This document shows, piece by piece, positions 24,255-36,480 of a DNA stretch of 64,000 bases. Location of the stretch: positions 36,407,425 through 36,471,424 of the forward strand of contig CM076266.1 of the NCBI GenBank assembly GCA_038380795.1. The letters run 5' to 3'. Position 1 is the first letter of the stretch. Every line of letters starts with the position of its first letter. This DNA comes from Pyrocephalus nanus. Taxonomy: Eukaryota; Chordata; Aves; Passeriformes; Tyrannidae. Under the pieces are notes generated by a model. The model ran no database searches and had not been told where the DNA came from. It worked only from the letters and a program-made list of their open reading frames with translations. The position numbers and the translations under genes are program-made.

Positions 24255-27195
24255 TTCTGAACCTTTATCTACTAGTTGAGTAGGACATATAAAACTCATA
24301 GTAGCATTGTTGGAATCAATCTATAAATATGGTGTGATTGTTATTTTTGAAAATATCTTGAAGAGAAAGCTGCTTTCAGTGCCAGACTTTGGTGTTAAGA
24401 TTTAATTGCCCTGTCATATTTACTAAAATTTCCTAAAAATCTCCCCCCAAAAATAATGACTTGATCTGTTAGGATGTAGTGAGGAGCTAGTGTAAATAAT
24501 TCAGAAATACACAAAAAATGGTGGGCCTCTGGACTCCAGTGTTAGTTTCTCTACTTCAGGCTCATATATGCCAAGTTTACTTCAGATCTTCTATTTAAGT
24601 ATGTGTCTGTGTCTATGGTTATATAGAGCTCTGCCTGAGGGTTTACAAACTCCCTGCAATTGAATGTTACAGAATACACATCACTTTCACAGCAGTTTGT
24701 GGCTAGAATCCCTTGAGAAGTGGTTGAGACAGCGTAAGTTTGTTGCCAAATAATAATGTTTAGTGACTCAGAAACTGCTATCTCTTATAGAGACCCATAG
24801 CTTGAGCTCTGCATATTGAAATAGACCCTGAAACATCTGCAGGTTTTCTCTTAATGTTTAGGCTAAAGCATCCACCTACCTGGAATCTCCCACCTCATCC
24901 TCAACCCTTCCCCCAGACATATTTACTCATCACAGTTGTTTGGGGTTTTTAACTTCCCACAGCATACCCTCAACCAGATCTGCTCTTAATAATGTCTTTG
25001 ATTTCATGCTGTTAAACTAAAGCCACTATAGCTCAATATTTCTATGGTGTTCCCAAGTGAAAATTATGCTCTTATAGATTTTTGAAATCCTGAGGGGGAA
25101 ATGAGAGTTGTACCACCTGTGTGGGTGATACCTGAAGCATATGCTCCTGTCCAAATTAGTGTTCGTCAAGCGAGCTGGTTTGCTGTTGGGCACCTGGATT
25201 CACCACAGGAGCCCCAAGGACATCCCACACTGCTGTGTGCTTGGGAAGCAGCTGCACAGCCCTCTATAGAGCTGCTGTCTACTTACTTGGCATTGGCCAC
25301 CTGCTCTATGTCTTGCTCTCTGCATACACCTTTGGCAAGGGTGTGTGCCCCTGAAAATGTGCTGCAGGAGTGGAATAAGACACAAAGGGTCTTGTAAACT
25401 TGCAGCTCTTCATCAGTCTTACTCTGAAGTCTTCTGCACTTTGTAGTCAAAATTCAGCCTGTTTTTTTTTAATCTTCCAAACTTCTCTGCTGGTTGCCAC
25501 TTTGCATAGTGCGGAATTAACCCTAATTCCAGTATCTGAAGGAGAAAAATAGGCCATTGCATTAAATGGAGTGGTGCTTTGGTACCACTGCCTCTCTCTC
25601 ACTGTTGTGATCTCCTGTGCAGTATCCAGAACTCATCCCTATGCACAGGGATCTTCCAGGCAGAGGTGAGTCCCAGGAGTCTACTGAATAGTCGGCAAAG
25701 CTTGACTTTCATCTTGGATTTTCCTTCTTTTGGGGAAGGGGAAGAAGGAGGAAGGCAAGGAGCAAAAGCTGGAAGCTGAAAATAATGTTAGACCTGATGG
25801 AGATCTGTGCAACATAGCTATGAAATAAGAGATGAGTGTACTGGGACATTTGCGAAGGCACATTACACATTCTATTCCCTTCAGGAAAGCAGAGCATTGG
25901 AGGAAGTGACAGGCGTATGGTTTTGATGCTTGGGTTTGTTTTTATACACTGAAAATGAAGGTCAAGGAACTGAGAGAGAACTCCAAATCACAGGTCAGCC
26001 ACAGGGAATGCCTTTCCGTTTGTTTATTCTGTAGCTGTTCCAGTACGTAAAAAGACATTGTAGTCCAGGAAAATGTCCTAATGCATTTATGTGATATGAT
26101 ATTGGCCAAGGATAGGAATAATGTACAGCAACACATCAGTTTTAGCCAGAAACTGACCTAGTCTGAATATTACCATGAGATTCAAGTATCTTACCAGAAG
26201 AGTAGCTATGAATAAATCTTTTCAGAAGTGCAGATCAGAGACGTTTTGCACTGGATGTTGCAGAGAAACAAGATCTCTATAAAGGAGTAAATTTCACCTG
26301 GAGATAGATTCCTTCATGGGCAAGAGCAATGATTCCTCTAAAAGACCTTTACATGATAGTACTCACTTCTTACATACAAATTTTTTTTTTTCCTACATGA
26401 AAGGAGACATTGTTTAATTAATTCAAACAGTTATTCACATTTTGAATTTACAAGAAGATTTTAATTCTTAATGATGGTGATGAATCATGAATTAAACATC
26501 CCTGGGAAGCTTTTGCCTTTGTCTCACCAGGGAAAATCCAGATATAGGATCCATATCCCACTGCCTTTTCCCCTCTTTAGTGGTGGCATATGCCCAGTGT
26601 GGGCACAGTGGCAGACAGATATTTGGGCAGCTGGGGCTGGTTTCCTTTGAAAGCACAGGTGAAGGGAAAGATGCAGGAAGAGTACTGATACTGGGGGGGA
26701 GAGCCACAGACCTACAGAAAGCTGAGGTGTTGCTGTGGCCCTTGGGGCATCCATGAGAAAGAACTAAAGCATAGGTCCAGCCTATACTACAGAAGTTTTG
26801 CTGGCTTAGAAATGTCAGTGGGGAGTGAGAGCCTTTTGCTGATGTGGCAATAGCAGTACAGCCCCAGTGCAAATGCTGTCCAAAAAAATCCATTTGCTAC
26901 CATAGTATGTTCTGCTTAAGGACTAGATACAAGCCCTGTCGGCAACAGAACTTTTTTTTGGCCAGATCCTAATTGTGCTTACCCTAGGAGGAGCTGCTGG
27001 TATAGCTGTAGCTTTTAAATGCAAAAGGGCCATAGACCAAGAATTAGAAGCATGTCCTCTCTCATTTTTGTCATGATCATGGCATGTGGGTGGATTACAG
27101 ATTCATTCATGGATGAATTTTTACTAAGACAGAACTCAGATTACTTCAGCATCGTTACATCAACATTTAGTTTGGAGTTTGCTTCAGTTTATAAT
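24255..27195. other. noncoding DNA, no gene recognised
   Basis: Short overlapping frames only, the largest on the minus strand at 26492-26893 (133 codons), with no recognisable domain. The 26490-26900 and 25100-25400 parts are somewhat richer in GC but lack splice-bounded reading-frame conservation that I could see. No repeat was identified. Confidence 0.6.
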
Positions 27196-28846
27196 ACAGC
27201 ACATAAAACTGCCTTGGTACCAGATGACTAAAAAGTGGCAAACGTGACTCCAATATATAAAATAGATTTTCAGGAGGGTTTGGGGATTAATGATCATCAA
27301 TCTAATGTCTGTATCAGGAAAACTGTAGAAAGTGTAGTCAAAAGTAGATATACTAGGAGATACATAAACAAATAATGTATAATAGGAAAGAATTACTGCT
27401 TTTCTAGAGGGATCTCATCCCAAGGAAATTATTTAGAGGTTTTTCTAGAGTAATTACTAGCATGTGTGAAAAGTTGATATGGTAGGTCTGAATTTCCAAA
27501 ACAGCCTTTGCCAAACACTTGAAAAGGAACAAAACTATTAAGCAATGTGATTGTCCTTGTATGAGTTTGGAATTCATTAAGAAACACAAAACAAACAGTT
27601 GGATTCTGTGGCCTAAAAATGGGCACCTTGTGCTACCTGGGATGCTCCATGGTATCCAAGACATCTGCACAAAGCTGACAGGCAAGACCTGGGATTTAAG
27701 GGGCACATGCTTATTGGCACCATACAGGCTGTGCAATACACAAAATTACATAACATGTTTTTCTTTGTACACTGGATCTCACTCAGGCTGTAGGAACAGA
27801 CAATGGGTTTTCATAGGGAAGGAGATCACTGGAGTCTCCTGTAGATCAATACTAGAGCCAGTGCAGCCCCAGTTGTTCATGGGTGATCTGAGAAAGGGGG
27901 ATAGAGAATGATGAAAGGAAGTTTCAGGAAAGAAAGAGAATGGTGTGGAAAGATCACATCTCATAGCTAGGTGATAAAACGCCATCTGACACTGTTGATA
28001 AAAGCCAAGTAGTTGGGAAAACAGCCTTAATTTTCACATGTACGATGATAGGCTGTGAAGCAGCTATTAATAATCACAAAAGACCCTGGAGTAATTTTGG
28101 ACAGCTCTGTCAAAATGTCTTTTGAGTGCTCACTGAGGGTCAAAGAGGCAAAAAGAGTATTAGGTAGTGTTAAGAAAGGAACAGAGTAGAAAAACAGGAG
28201 AAACAGTGGTGCTGCTGTACGAGTCAGTGGTGTGCCCACCTCATGAATCCTCCATTGCCGAAAAGGATGAGGAAAGAGAAAGCGTAAAAAGAAGGAAGAC
28301 AGCAATGATCAGAGATCCAGAATGGTTTCTTTCCAAGGCATGACTTAATAGGTTACAGGTCTTCAGCATGAAAAAGAAATTATTAGGAGGGAGGAATATG
28401 ACAGAGAGCTATCAAATAAAGAGTAGCGGAGAACGTAGACAGAAAAAAGTCATTTGCTACTATCTCCACTTTGGTTACATGTTGCCAAGTGAAATAACAG
28501 GTTGAAAAGTTCAGAATAGGCAGAGGAATTTTCCTCCATGATCCCTAGTTCAGCTCTGGCAGCCTTTGCTACAGAGCATTGTGGGAACTAAAGCTCTACA
28601 CAGGTTCAAAAGCCACTAGACAAGCTCATAGGAGTGAAGTCCATTAGCAGTTAGGACACATGAGCATATGTTTCTGGTTTGGGAAGTCTTGAAGCTGTTG
28701 ATTGCTGGGAGTGCATTCTGGCAAAGCATCGCTGCATGCTTAGCCTGTTCAGATAGTCTGACTTCAGCATCTCTTACTGGTCTCTGTGCAAGGAAGGATA
28801 CTGAGCTGGAGGAGGCAGCACTCTGGCCTACTGTAGCTATTCTTAC
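27195..28846 (+). mobile_element. ancient CR1 (L3-like) LINE fragment, heavily decayed
   Basis: The segment follows the order of the CR1/L3-type LINE consensus known from turtles and birds. Near 27210 it has the words for 'ccttggtaccagatgac ... gtggcaaacgtgactccaat', from the reverse-transcriptase coding part. Near 27500 comes 'tttccaaaacagcctttgccaa' (split here as the consensus phrase for KAFD-like RT sequence), and near 27845-27905 the remnant of '...ttcatgggtgatctgagaaag'. Near 28045-28110 it matches 'acatgtacgatgataggct' and 'ctggagtaattttggacag', and near 28215 'agtcagtggtgtgcccacct'. The 3' part matches near 28570 ('acagagcattgtgggaac') and 28790-28846 ('ggaaggatactgagctgg', then 'gtagctattctta'). 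The RT frame is destroyed by many stops and indels, so it is a dead copy. The 5' edge is uncertain and the copy is 5'-truncated. Confidence 0.8.
27600..27780. other. stretch inside the ancient CR1 that does not follow CR1
   Basis: Between the RT-like match ending near 27590 and the match resuming near 27785 ('gctgtaggaacagacaatgg', equivalent to the CR1 phrase for 'gggtaggaataaatggtcag'), about 180 bases do not follow the expected CR1 text. This could be a secondary insertion of another old repeat that replaced part of the LINE, or simply a more diverged portion. I have no family to assign and see no clear terminal repeats. Confidence 0.35.
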
Positions 28847-28860
28847 CTTTCTAACCTGAG

Positions 28861-29045
28861 TCTTTTTTCCCTGAGAGAGAAGTGCCTATTTGATTCAACA
28901 GCTCCCCTGAGATATAGGTGATGAAAACAATAACTTACATCTGGAAGTGAATTAGGCTTCAATCAGCAGTGTCCCAGTTTTCCATTCTGCAAACCTGACC
29001 ATAGTGTAAAGTGCTGTGAGACTGTGAGCAAGTAATACAAACAGT
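28861..29045 (+). mobile_element. possible MIR-like SINE fragment
   Basis: The words gtgtcccagttttccattct near 28968 and gtgtaaagtgctgtgaga near 29003 resemble the MIR/CORE-SINE order 'gcctcagttt(tc)ccatctgtaaa ... tgtaaagcgctttgaga'. The 5' half is not convincing. The match rests on two short blocks in the right order and orientation, directly downstream of the ancient CR1. Confidence 0.35.
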
Positions 29046-30072
29046 ACAGGATATTGATGCTAATTCTCACCTACTGATACCTTGCAGCTTTTTTGGGTGC
29101 TGCATTTCTCTAAAAAGCTTAATTCTTCCCATTCTCTAGTGATCTTCAGACAACTCTTGAGCTACTTGTTTCAGCTTGATATAAAAGTGAACTCCTTATC
29201 CAGAAGTGAAGAAAATTAAAGGATATCTTTTAGACATAATTTGGAGCTCTGTTAATGCAGTTGAGAGAAATACTCCCTTGTAATATACATTTTACAAAAG
29301 GGGGAAGGTGGATAGAAACAATACCTTTTTTGGCATTTCTGCAATGTGAGCTTCATAATCCTCATAGCTTTAACCTTGCTATCAGCTACTACCTTCAGAT
29401 GTTATAGTTCAAAATAATTTTTCTCCATTTCTGTTTCCTGACTCTCCCAATTCTTCACTTTATGGTGTCTTTGTGTGTTGGCACAGAACTCTCCAACTTT
29501 TGACATGCTACAAAACAAGCTGGCAATCATTAATCCACTTCAGAGTAAAATTCTGGCTTGCATAGGTTTGTACAGTCACTGTAATCTTTTTCAAACAGCA
29601 GACATATTGTAGAGTCTAAATGCTGAAGGAACATATAACTGCTAAGTTGTAGATAAGGTATTATTAAGAAACTAAATTTTTTTCATAAACATTTTTCATA
29701 GTTTCTTGGACTAGTCAACAGGAGAAGTTCTTGGGAAAAATTGTTAATAAAATACTCACTGGTGTTGTCTGATTCCCTTTCTCTACCGCAAGCAATGTGC
29801 CAAGCAATTAGTTAGGAAGTGGCCCTATGTCCACCAAATTTCAATTGGCATCAGTGATGAGTCCACACTGTCCTCCCTGCTTTATTTTTTGGTTTGGTAG
29901 TTTGGGAGTTGGGGCTTTTGTAGGTTTTTTCTGGGACTAGGGTGTTTCAGGATTTTATGAGTGTGGGTAATTTTAATGAGTTAGAAATGTTTTCTCAGAG
30001 GAAGTTAAAATCCAGATTAAAGTGGGTTGTCACATAGGCCACAAATAAGTACAAAGCCAAGTTAAAATACTA

Positions 30073-30142
30073 GGGTTTTTTGTTTGTTTGTTTTTGTTTT
30101 GTTTTCCTTGGGTTTTTTTTGTTTGTTTGATTTGGGTTTTTT
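30073..30142. repeat. GT/T-rich low-complexity tract
   Basis: Alternating runs of T with single or triple G, including several TTTG units. Plain simple sequence with no tail-like homopolymer or target duplication. Confidence 0.85.
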
Positions 30143-30861
30143 CCACATTTCTACAATATTTTTCTCAGACATTGACAGTGAAAGACTGATAGGGCAGAAG
30201 TTTAATGGTAGAGTGAACTCAGTGGTCCTCACTTACCTGAGTTCAGAGCCCTGCAGAAGTAAAGAGATGCACTCAGTCCTTGAGACCATGAGGGCAGAGC
30301 CTGTTATTGTGGGTTTGTATTTTCCATAGATTTTGAGGGGGCTTTCTATCTTTCTTTTATTCCTATTAATGCACTTGAAGGAGAAGAGAGGTGAAGTCTT
30401 ACAGGATTTGCTTCTCTGAAAAGCAGCAACCTTCTTAAGAAAGACAAACCCACCTAAAAACTATGAATTTATTTAGAAGAAAAGAAACCATTAAGCACTG
30501 GTATTCACTCTTAAGTCAGTCATCTCAAGAAGAACAACTGAGGATTTGGGGACAGAATTGCATTATTGTCATCACAAATTCATAGATGGCACAATAAATA
30601 GAATTGCTCAGTTGATGCTTTTCCTCCCTCACTTTGTGGAGTAACAGCAAAAATTTCTTTAGAGCCCAGTTATAATAGGCTTTGCAAAGAGGTGGCCTCA
30701 GGAAATGTAGGAGTTAATTGTCCCCTTTTATATCTGTCAAGGATGAAGGAGGTGTGGTTGGAAAATCTAATGGAAATAAAATATTTCCTTTGCTGAAGAT
30801 GGAAAATATAAGCATGGACAATCAAAATGGTATTTTCTTCTTCAGTGCTGTGGTTACATGG

Positions 30862-30883
30862 TTTCCTTAGGCTCAGGACATTC
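30862..30883 (+). repeat. 22-bp exact dispersed repeat, copy 1
   Basis: The 22 bases beginning tttccttaggctcagg and ending acattc recur exactly at 31830-31851 in the same orientation, 968 bp away. Flanks show only weak similarity. In 64 kb an exact 22-mer pair outside simple sequence is not expected by chance. Confidence 0.85.
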
Positions 30884-31501
30884 TTCCCTGCTCACTAGGA
30901 AAGTACAAATTGAATAGTTTCACAGTGGCAAGAGGGCCACTGGAAGTGTCTTGGAGCAGAAAAAAATGCTGCAAATACCTTTGCTGTGCCATAACCCTCA
31001 CCAAGGATGAAACCAAAAATTATTCCTGTTTCTCTTAATTTCTTCTCCTTCTCGATTAAAAGTTGCTTTCATTTCAAAATGTGGGGTGAAAAACAAAGCA
31101 GAAATCAACATAACAAAATAACACCTGAAGGCACCACTTGCTGCTGTGGTTTTGTGTTCTAGGCAAGGGCTGGAACTGTCATGGCTTGAGTGGCACTAGC
31201 AGGGCATCACTGGCTGTAACCAGCCCCCTGGAAGTTTCCCATACCCTGCCTGGCTTTATTCTGGTTTGTTAACTTTGCTTTGAGAGAGGAAGGTGATTTG
31301 GAAGAGAGGAAGGGATTTATCTGGCATGCCAGGAGAAGAGTCTCAGTGGTTAAAGAAATGGAGAGCAGCCTTGAGCTAATCTTATGCTGCCTCACCACAT
31401 TGCCATGCCCCCAGGGATGTTCCTGTGTGATGACAGCAACTGTGGGCCCCATGGGATCAGGAGGTCCCAGCACTTAGCATGTGCCAAGTAGACTGGATCT
31501 A

Positions 31502-31555
31502 GTCTAGCCCAAGCATGGGATCTAGCCCAAGCATGGGATCTAGCCCAAGCATGGG
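31502..31555. repeat. 18-bp tandem repeat, three copies
   Basis: Three units of ATCTAGCCCAAGCATGGG occupy 31502-31519, 31520-31537 and 31538-31555; the first differs only at its first base (G for A). The array is bracketed by near-identical direct repeats, gccaagtagactggat at 31483-31498 and gccagtagactggat at 31555-31569. Confidence 0.9.
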
Positions 31556-31829
31556 CCAGTAGACTGGATGCTGCAATGGCAAGATCTCAGTGCACACCAA
31601 GGCCAGGTGGGGATGAAAGCAGAAATGAATTCTGAAACATTCTGTCATGGCTGTGTCCTGTTGTGGCTACATCTGATTAAACAAAAGCATTACATTTTCT
31701 CCCCCATTTTCTTCTGTTCTGTGCTTGCCCAAGGCAAGGGACATCTCTACCTTCCTACTCTTGCAATTTCGGTGGAAATAACACACTGGACACCTCTGCC
31801 TCATTATTTGTCCCAGATCAGGTTTGTCA

Positions 31830-31851
31830 TTTCCTTAGGCTCAGGACATTC
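31830..31851 (+). repeat. 22-bp exact dispersed repeat, copy 2
   Basis: Exact second copy of the 22-mer at 30862-30883. The next bases keep partial agreement (copy 1 cattcttccctg, copy 2 cattcagccctg), which hints that the related segment is slightly longer than the exact match. Confidence 0.85.
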
Positions 31852-33757
31852 AGCCCTGGGATGTTCTGACCTCTCCTTGGGCAGATAAAATTCAGTCCAA
31901 GTGGTCCTATTAAGACTGTGTTTTAGGTTCTTTTCTCTGCAAAGTGCTTTAGAACAACAGGCAAAGCATTGACTCTGATCTTGGCTTTAGTCATGACAAG
32001 TTAAAATTACCACAGGAGGAAACAGAGGAAACAAGTCTACAAACTCTTCCCTGTTATCTCAGTGACACATCTAATAAGGTCCTGTTAGGATGGTGCTGTA
32101 TTTCAGCCTGAATGTGCATAAAATGTCCTTGATAAAAAATGTCCAAGTATTTGTTGTTGAGGGTAGCCAGCAAATTGACAGATCACTGTGCTGGCACAGC
32201 CATCAGTAAATCGCTGTATTGAGTCTGGCTATGACAGTTTTTCATTAACTTTATTATTTCCCAGAAAGTTCACACAGGAGAGCTCAAACCTATTTTCCTT
32301 CTGTCCCAGAGGCTCCCAATAGCTTATGGCTCTGACCTTAGTCTTGTGTTTTTATTCTGTTTACACCTGCATGAGTTTGGACAGAGAAAGTTATTGGTTT
32401 ACAGTGCCTATATAGCCCACTACTATTTTTGTGATTCTATAGCAACTAAAATCCTTGAAGAGGATGTGGGAATTTTCTGTCCATTTTTTTTTTTGACAAA
32501 TATCTGTCACTTGGTTTGCCTACTCATTCCCTTGTTACTGCCTACGTAGCCTTCAGTTCTGCCCTGGAAAGATGGAAAACTTACAGAGGCATGAGAAAAC
32601 CTACTCGTTAGTGATGACATTTAGAAGCTGGGGGTGTATTACACAATTCAGGAGCTTCGTGGGGAGCAGCTTCTGACATTTCTGCTTCCCTCTGCCCCTC
32701 ACTCCCGTCCCTGCCTTGTGCTTCATCATCACTCCTTAGTTTTACTAATAAGATTGCTAAAAAATATTTTTTCTTGATGCTTCACTTCTGAAAGAGATGG
32801 CAGATAGAGAGTAGCTTAAACCTCCCAGGCCAAACAAGCTCAAGTGGTGCAAAAGCTAACTGATTTCCATGCTCCAGGCTGGACTAGATCCTTCAAGCTA
32901 TTCAGGGCCCCTTGTGCCAAACCCTGTCCCTACACACACATCCGTGCTGATCCCTGATCAAAATGCGTGTAGTAACCACACATAAACAGGTATAACATGC
33001 TCTCAGATGAGAAGGCAATGGGTGAAATGGCCAGGTAGGCTGGTTGGACAGTCACTGACTCCACATCACCCAGTACTGAGACGTCCCACTACCCATGCAA
33101 TGATGTTGTTGTTGGTGTCCTGGAGGAAGGCCCTAGCTGAAGCCAGAAAAGACATCAGTGATATTGCTAGGATTTCAAAAGAAAACAATGCAAGATGAGA
33201 ATGATATCTGCCCCTCTGGGCAATAGGCATGTGGATGGTTTTCTGTATGCATGTTCTCAGGCTGAGGATATTGTTGCTTATTGTATGGCACCAGTGACAG
33301 AAACTTATTTTTGCCTGCGTCTGGGTAAGTCTTTCTGATGAAGAACTCTCTGTGGTGACATATGGTGCCAGTGTTTGGCAGATTGTGGAGCTCACCAATT
33401 TGTGGCAGGAAAACACGAAAACTGCTTGTTACTGAAACTGTGTTGGATTGCTTGGGTACCTTTACATACAAAAATGCAATTTTGTTTCTGTGAGGCCATG
33501 TCCTTTAGTGCTCACAGCTGAGGGTGGGTATGTTGCTTTTAGGAGACTTGCTTATTGCCAGGTGTGTGTCAGGCAGCTCTACCCCTGGCTGTGCACCCTG
33601 TCCCTGCTTCCTGGCTCAGAGGATCTTGCTGGACTTCTTTTTCATCCCTCTTGAGAGGCTGAGTTACTCTTGACCGCAGTTCTCCACTGAACTTTGTTAT
33701 TAGGTTATATCAACTGTACAGTGGTTGATGAATATGATCATGGTAGAGCAGAGTATA

Positions 33758-33842
33758 TACAGGACTACTTTTTGGGTTGACTTGAAGATAGAAGTCAAGC
33801 TACAGGACTTCCTTTGGGTTGACTTGAAGGTGGAAGTCATGG
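33758..33842. repeat. 43-bp tandem duplication, two diverged copies
   Basis: Unit 33758-33800 begins tacaggactactttttggg and unit 33801-33842 begins tacaggacttcctttggg. Both continue ttgacttgaag and then gaagtca. The second copy has a one-base deletion and several substitutions, so the duplication is older than the other short ones in the window. Confidence 0.85.
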
Positions 33843-36360
33843 AGAGTGTTTGAGCAATTACTGCCCTTAATTCATGCCACAAATATTTTTCCAAAGGTCT
33901 TTATCAGTGCCAAGCAGAAATAAATGTGACCATGAGTTGCAGCTTGTAATCAGTGCATAAATTTGAAGTCAATAATTTTATTTCATGTTAGCATGTTAGA
34001 CTGTAAACTCTAGCAGGTAGACACTCCATCTGGCAAGCTCTTCTGCAGGGATGGCAATATTTGAAATGGGGTAAAAAGGACAACTGAAGGTCAGCAAAAC
34101 ACACTTTATGTTATGAATCAGAAGCTTTTGTTTTTCAAAAGAAGTGGATGAAAAGGTCTTGATGTGACTTGGGTTTTAAGCTCACATAAAGGGGGTCATG
34201 TTTTCCAGAGAAGTTGACATTTAACTTGATATAATTTTCCAATGAAGTACTGAAAACTGAGGTCTTTGGCCTAGCAAACTCCCTGCCTGCAGAAGCATCC
34301 CATGGGAACCAGTGTTCAAGGAAACAGGGCTTGCAAGATCAGGCAACAGTTGTGAATTTCAGTACTTTTGGTGAGACTGCTTTTTGTCATTTATCAGTAA
34401 CTCCAGTTCTGCGGTAAGTTATGCAGCCTCATATTCTTGTATCTGCTGGCATTGTAGGGCTGCCCTGTACTTGTGATGGGTTACATCCCTAGAGCGCTCA
34501 GGACTCTCATCAGGATGGGGCTGCCTCAGGCTACAGACATGAAAGCAGGATCTCTCTGTTACACCCATTTTGTACAATTCATTTGGCTATAGGAAGGTTA
34601 CACACTTGCCCATGAGACTCTTCAAGGCTCTGTTGGAAAAGTCTTCACAGAATTATTCCATCCAGCTTTTGCTTTGAAAGCTGCCGCTGAGCTCTGGCTT
34701 TCATGGTTTTATACTGCTTTGAGTCATTTGCCTGCTTAAATATCACATCCAGTGCAATGCTGTAAACAAGGGAGCAAACAGCCACATAACTATGATTCCC
34801 AGGAGAGAATGATCTGTTAAAAGGGAAAAGTACTTGTTTTGTCACAGCCGAATTACTAATATTCCTATAAATTGCTTCTTTGGGGTTGTGTAACGTGTTT
34901 GGCAATGTGGCAGTAAGAGATGTTGAAATGGGGAACAGACTTAGAGGAGTAGAAATGGAAGGAAGCCAAGCCAAAATACACAGAGAGCCTTTTCCAAAGA
35001 CAGGTCAGCAATGATCCAAGCGTATTCCCACAAAATGGAAGTTCAGAAGGGAACTGTAAGCAGTGGAAAATATTACATGCTCAACTTATATTACAAACTT
35101 CAGTCGTGCTGAGTTCACTGCAGAAAAAATGTTTCTAGAGTTTGAAGTCCTTTCTTTTTCATTTCTTTCCCCTTTTTCTTCTCCTAAATTTAAATATTTT
35201 TGTGTTAGGTAGGCTAAAACCGTGTTTTTCTAACACAGGAAACTTTAACAATAAAAATGCTTCAGAACTTTTCACTCTTGCATTTGTCAGGATAATACAT
35301 TCCTTTCTCCTTAGGAGGAAGGCAGCTTAAAGGAGAAAAGTTTTATGCAGTATGCTTCCACTTGGCTATTATCTTTGTTTCAGGCTTGAAAATTACTGCT
35401 GCCTTGCTACTTTCTACTGTTTTTGCTGATATACTCACTGTCCCTCTCTAAAAACAGCTGCCCAGGCAGGGGCAGAGGCAGTACCTCTGCTAGTGGCAGT
35501 GGAGGAATGTCCTGGCCTGAATTCACTGTTTGTATAATCGTTACACACAACTCAGACTGGCTGTTCCTATGTACATCTGGCCTGGTAGTTGCCGTTTCGA
35601 TTTCAGACGTAGAGAAAGGGGCATGCACCCAAAAAAGCTCAAGCACTGTGTCAGATGTGCACACTGATCTAATAAAAAAGCTATTACAGCCTTGCCTTTT
35701 CTTATTATAACTTGCTTGTTTAAGATGAAGTACCTCTTATCATCCAGCCAACCACCTGGTGATAAACCTTCAGCAGAGGGTGGGTTGTTTCTGTTTGCTT
35801 TATGTGTGTGTATATGTACATATGTCGTCCTTATTTTGAGTTCTTCAGTGTACTAGTGGCTACATGTTATCCCAGCTAGGGGATAGCTTCATTGGCCACT
35901 TACAGTAATGCCCTGTGCTTGCACACTCCTGTATTTTCTTCCAGTAGGCCCCCATGAAGAAGACTTTGTCATGCTTATTAATATTTAGCTTGTCTTTCAT
36001 TGTAAAACTACTGTTTGCTGTGTGCATATCTGGTACCAGCGTGTTGGTATCTAATCTCAAACTAGATGCAACGTATGCTTTTCTTTTGTTTGGAAGCAGA
36101 CAGAAACTATTAGGAAAGATCAGAGAACAGCCTTCTCTACAGCTGTGACACTACAAAGGGAAAAGACAACCCGATAGTACTAACAGCATCAAACTTCTGG
36201 CACTGATTACTCTCCTAAGTCAGGAAATACACTCCTTAATGTTACTAATGGAGAGAGAGATGTTTCCTATATTGAGAAGGGGATTTATAGCAGGAATGTA
36301 ATTTAGGTAAACTGTCTGACCCTAGGGTGGTGAATCTATCTCATTATTACCTACAGAGAA

Positions 36361-36480
36361 CCTGAAAGATTTATCATAGGTATCAGCAGTTAGGTCATAC
36401 GAATATCCACCTCTGCCTCGATTTCTCAGTTAATAAGGAATTGCTGTATCACACTTGTTTGTGGGGTTTTATTGCTGCTC
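36361..36480 (+). mobile_element. possible MIR-like SINE fragment
   Basis: The block around 36390-36435 reads like a decayed MIR 3' half, with ggtcatacgaatatccacct followed by ctctgcctcgatttctcag, then ttaataaggaattgctgt, as in the consensus order 'tcacttaacctctctgcctcagtttcc(tc)at'. The match is short and old, and could be coincidence. Confidence 0.3.

Larger units (their letters stand above)
29046..36360. other. noncoding DNA, no gene recognised
   Basis: No coding sequence recognised. The longest open frame is on the minus strand at 33066-33416 (116 codons) and has no recognisable domain. A T/G-rich simple stretch lies at 30073-30142. A 22-bp exact dispersed repeat (30862-30883 and 31830-31851), an 18-bp tandem array (31502-31555) and a 43-bp duplication (33758-33842) are listed separately. 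The 35407-35710 segment is open on both strands, but neither product is recognised. Confidence 0.6.
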
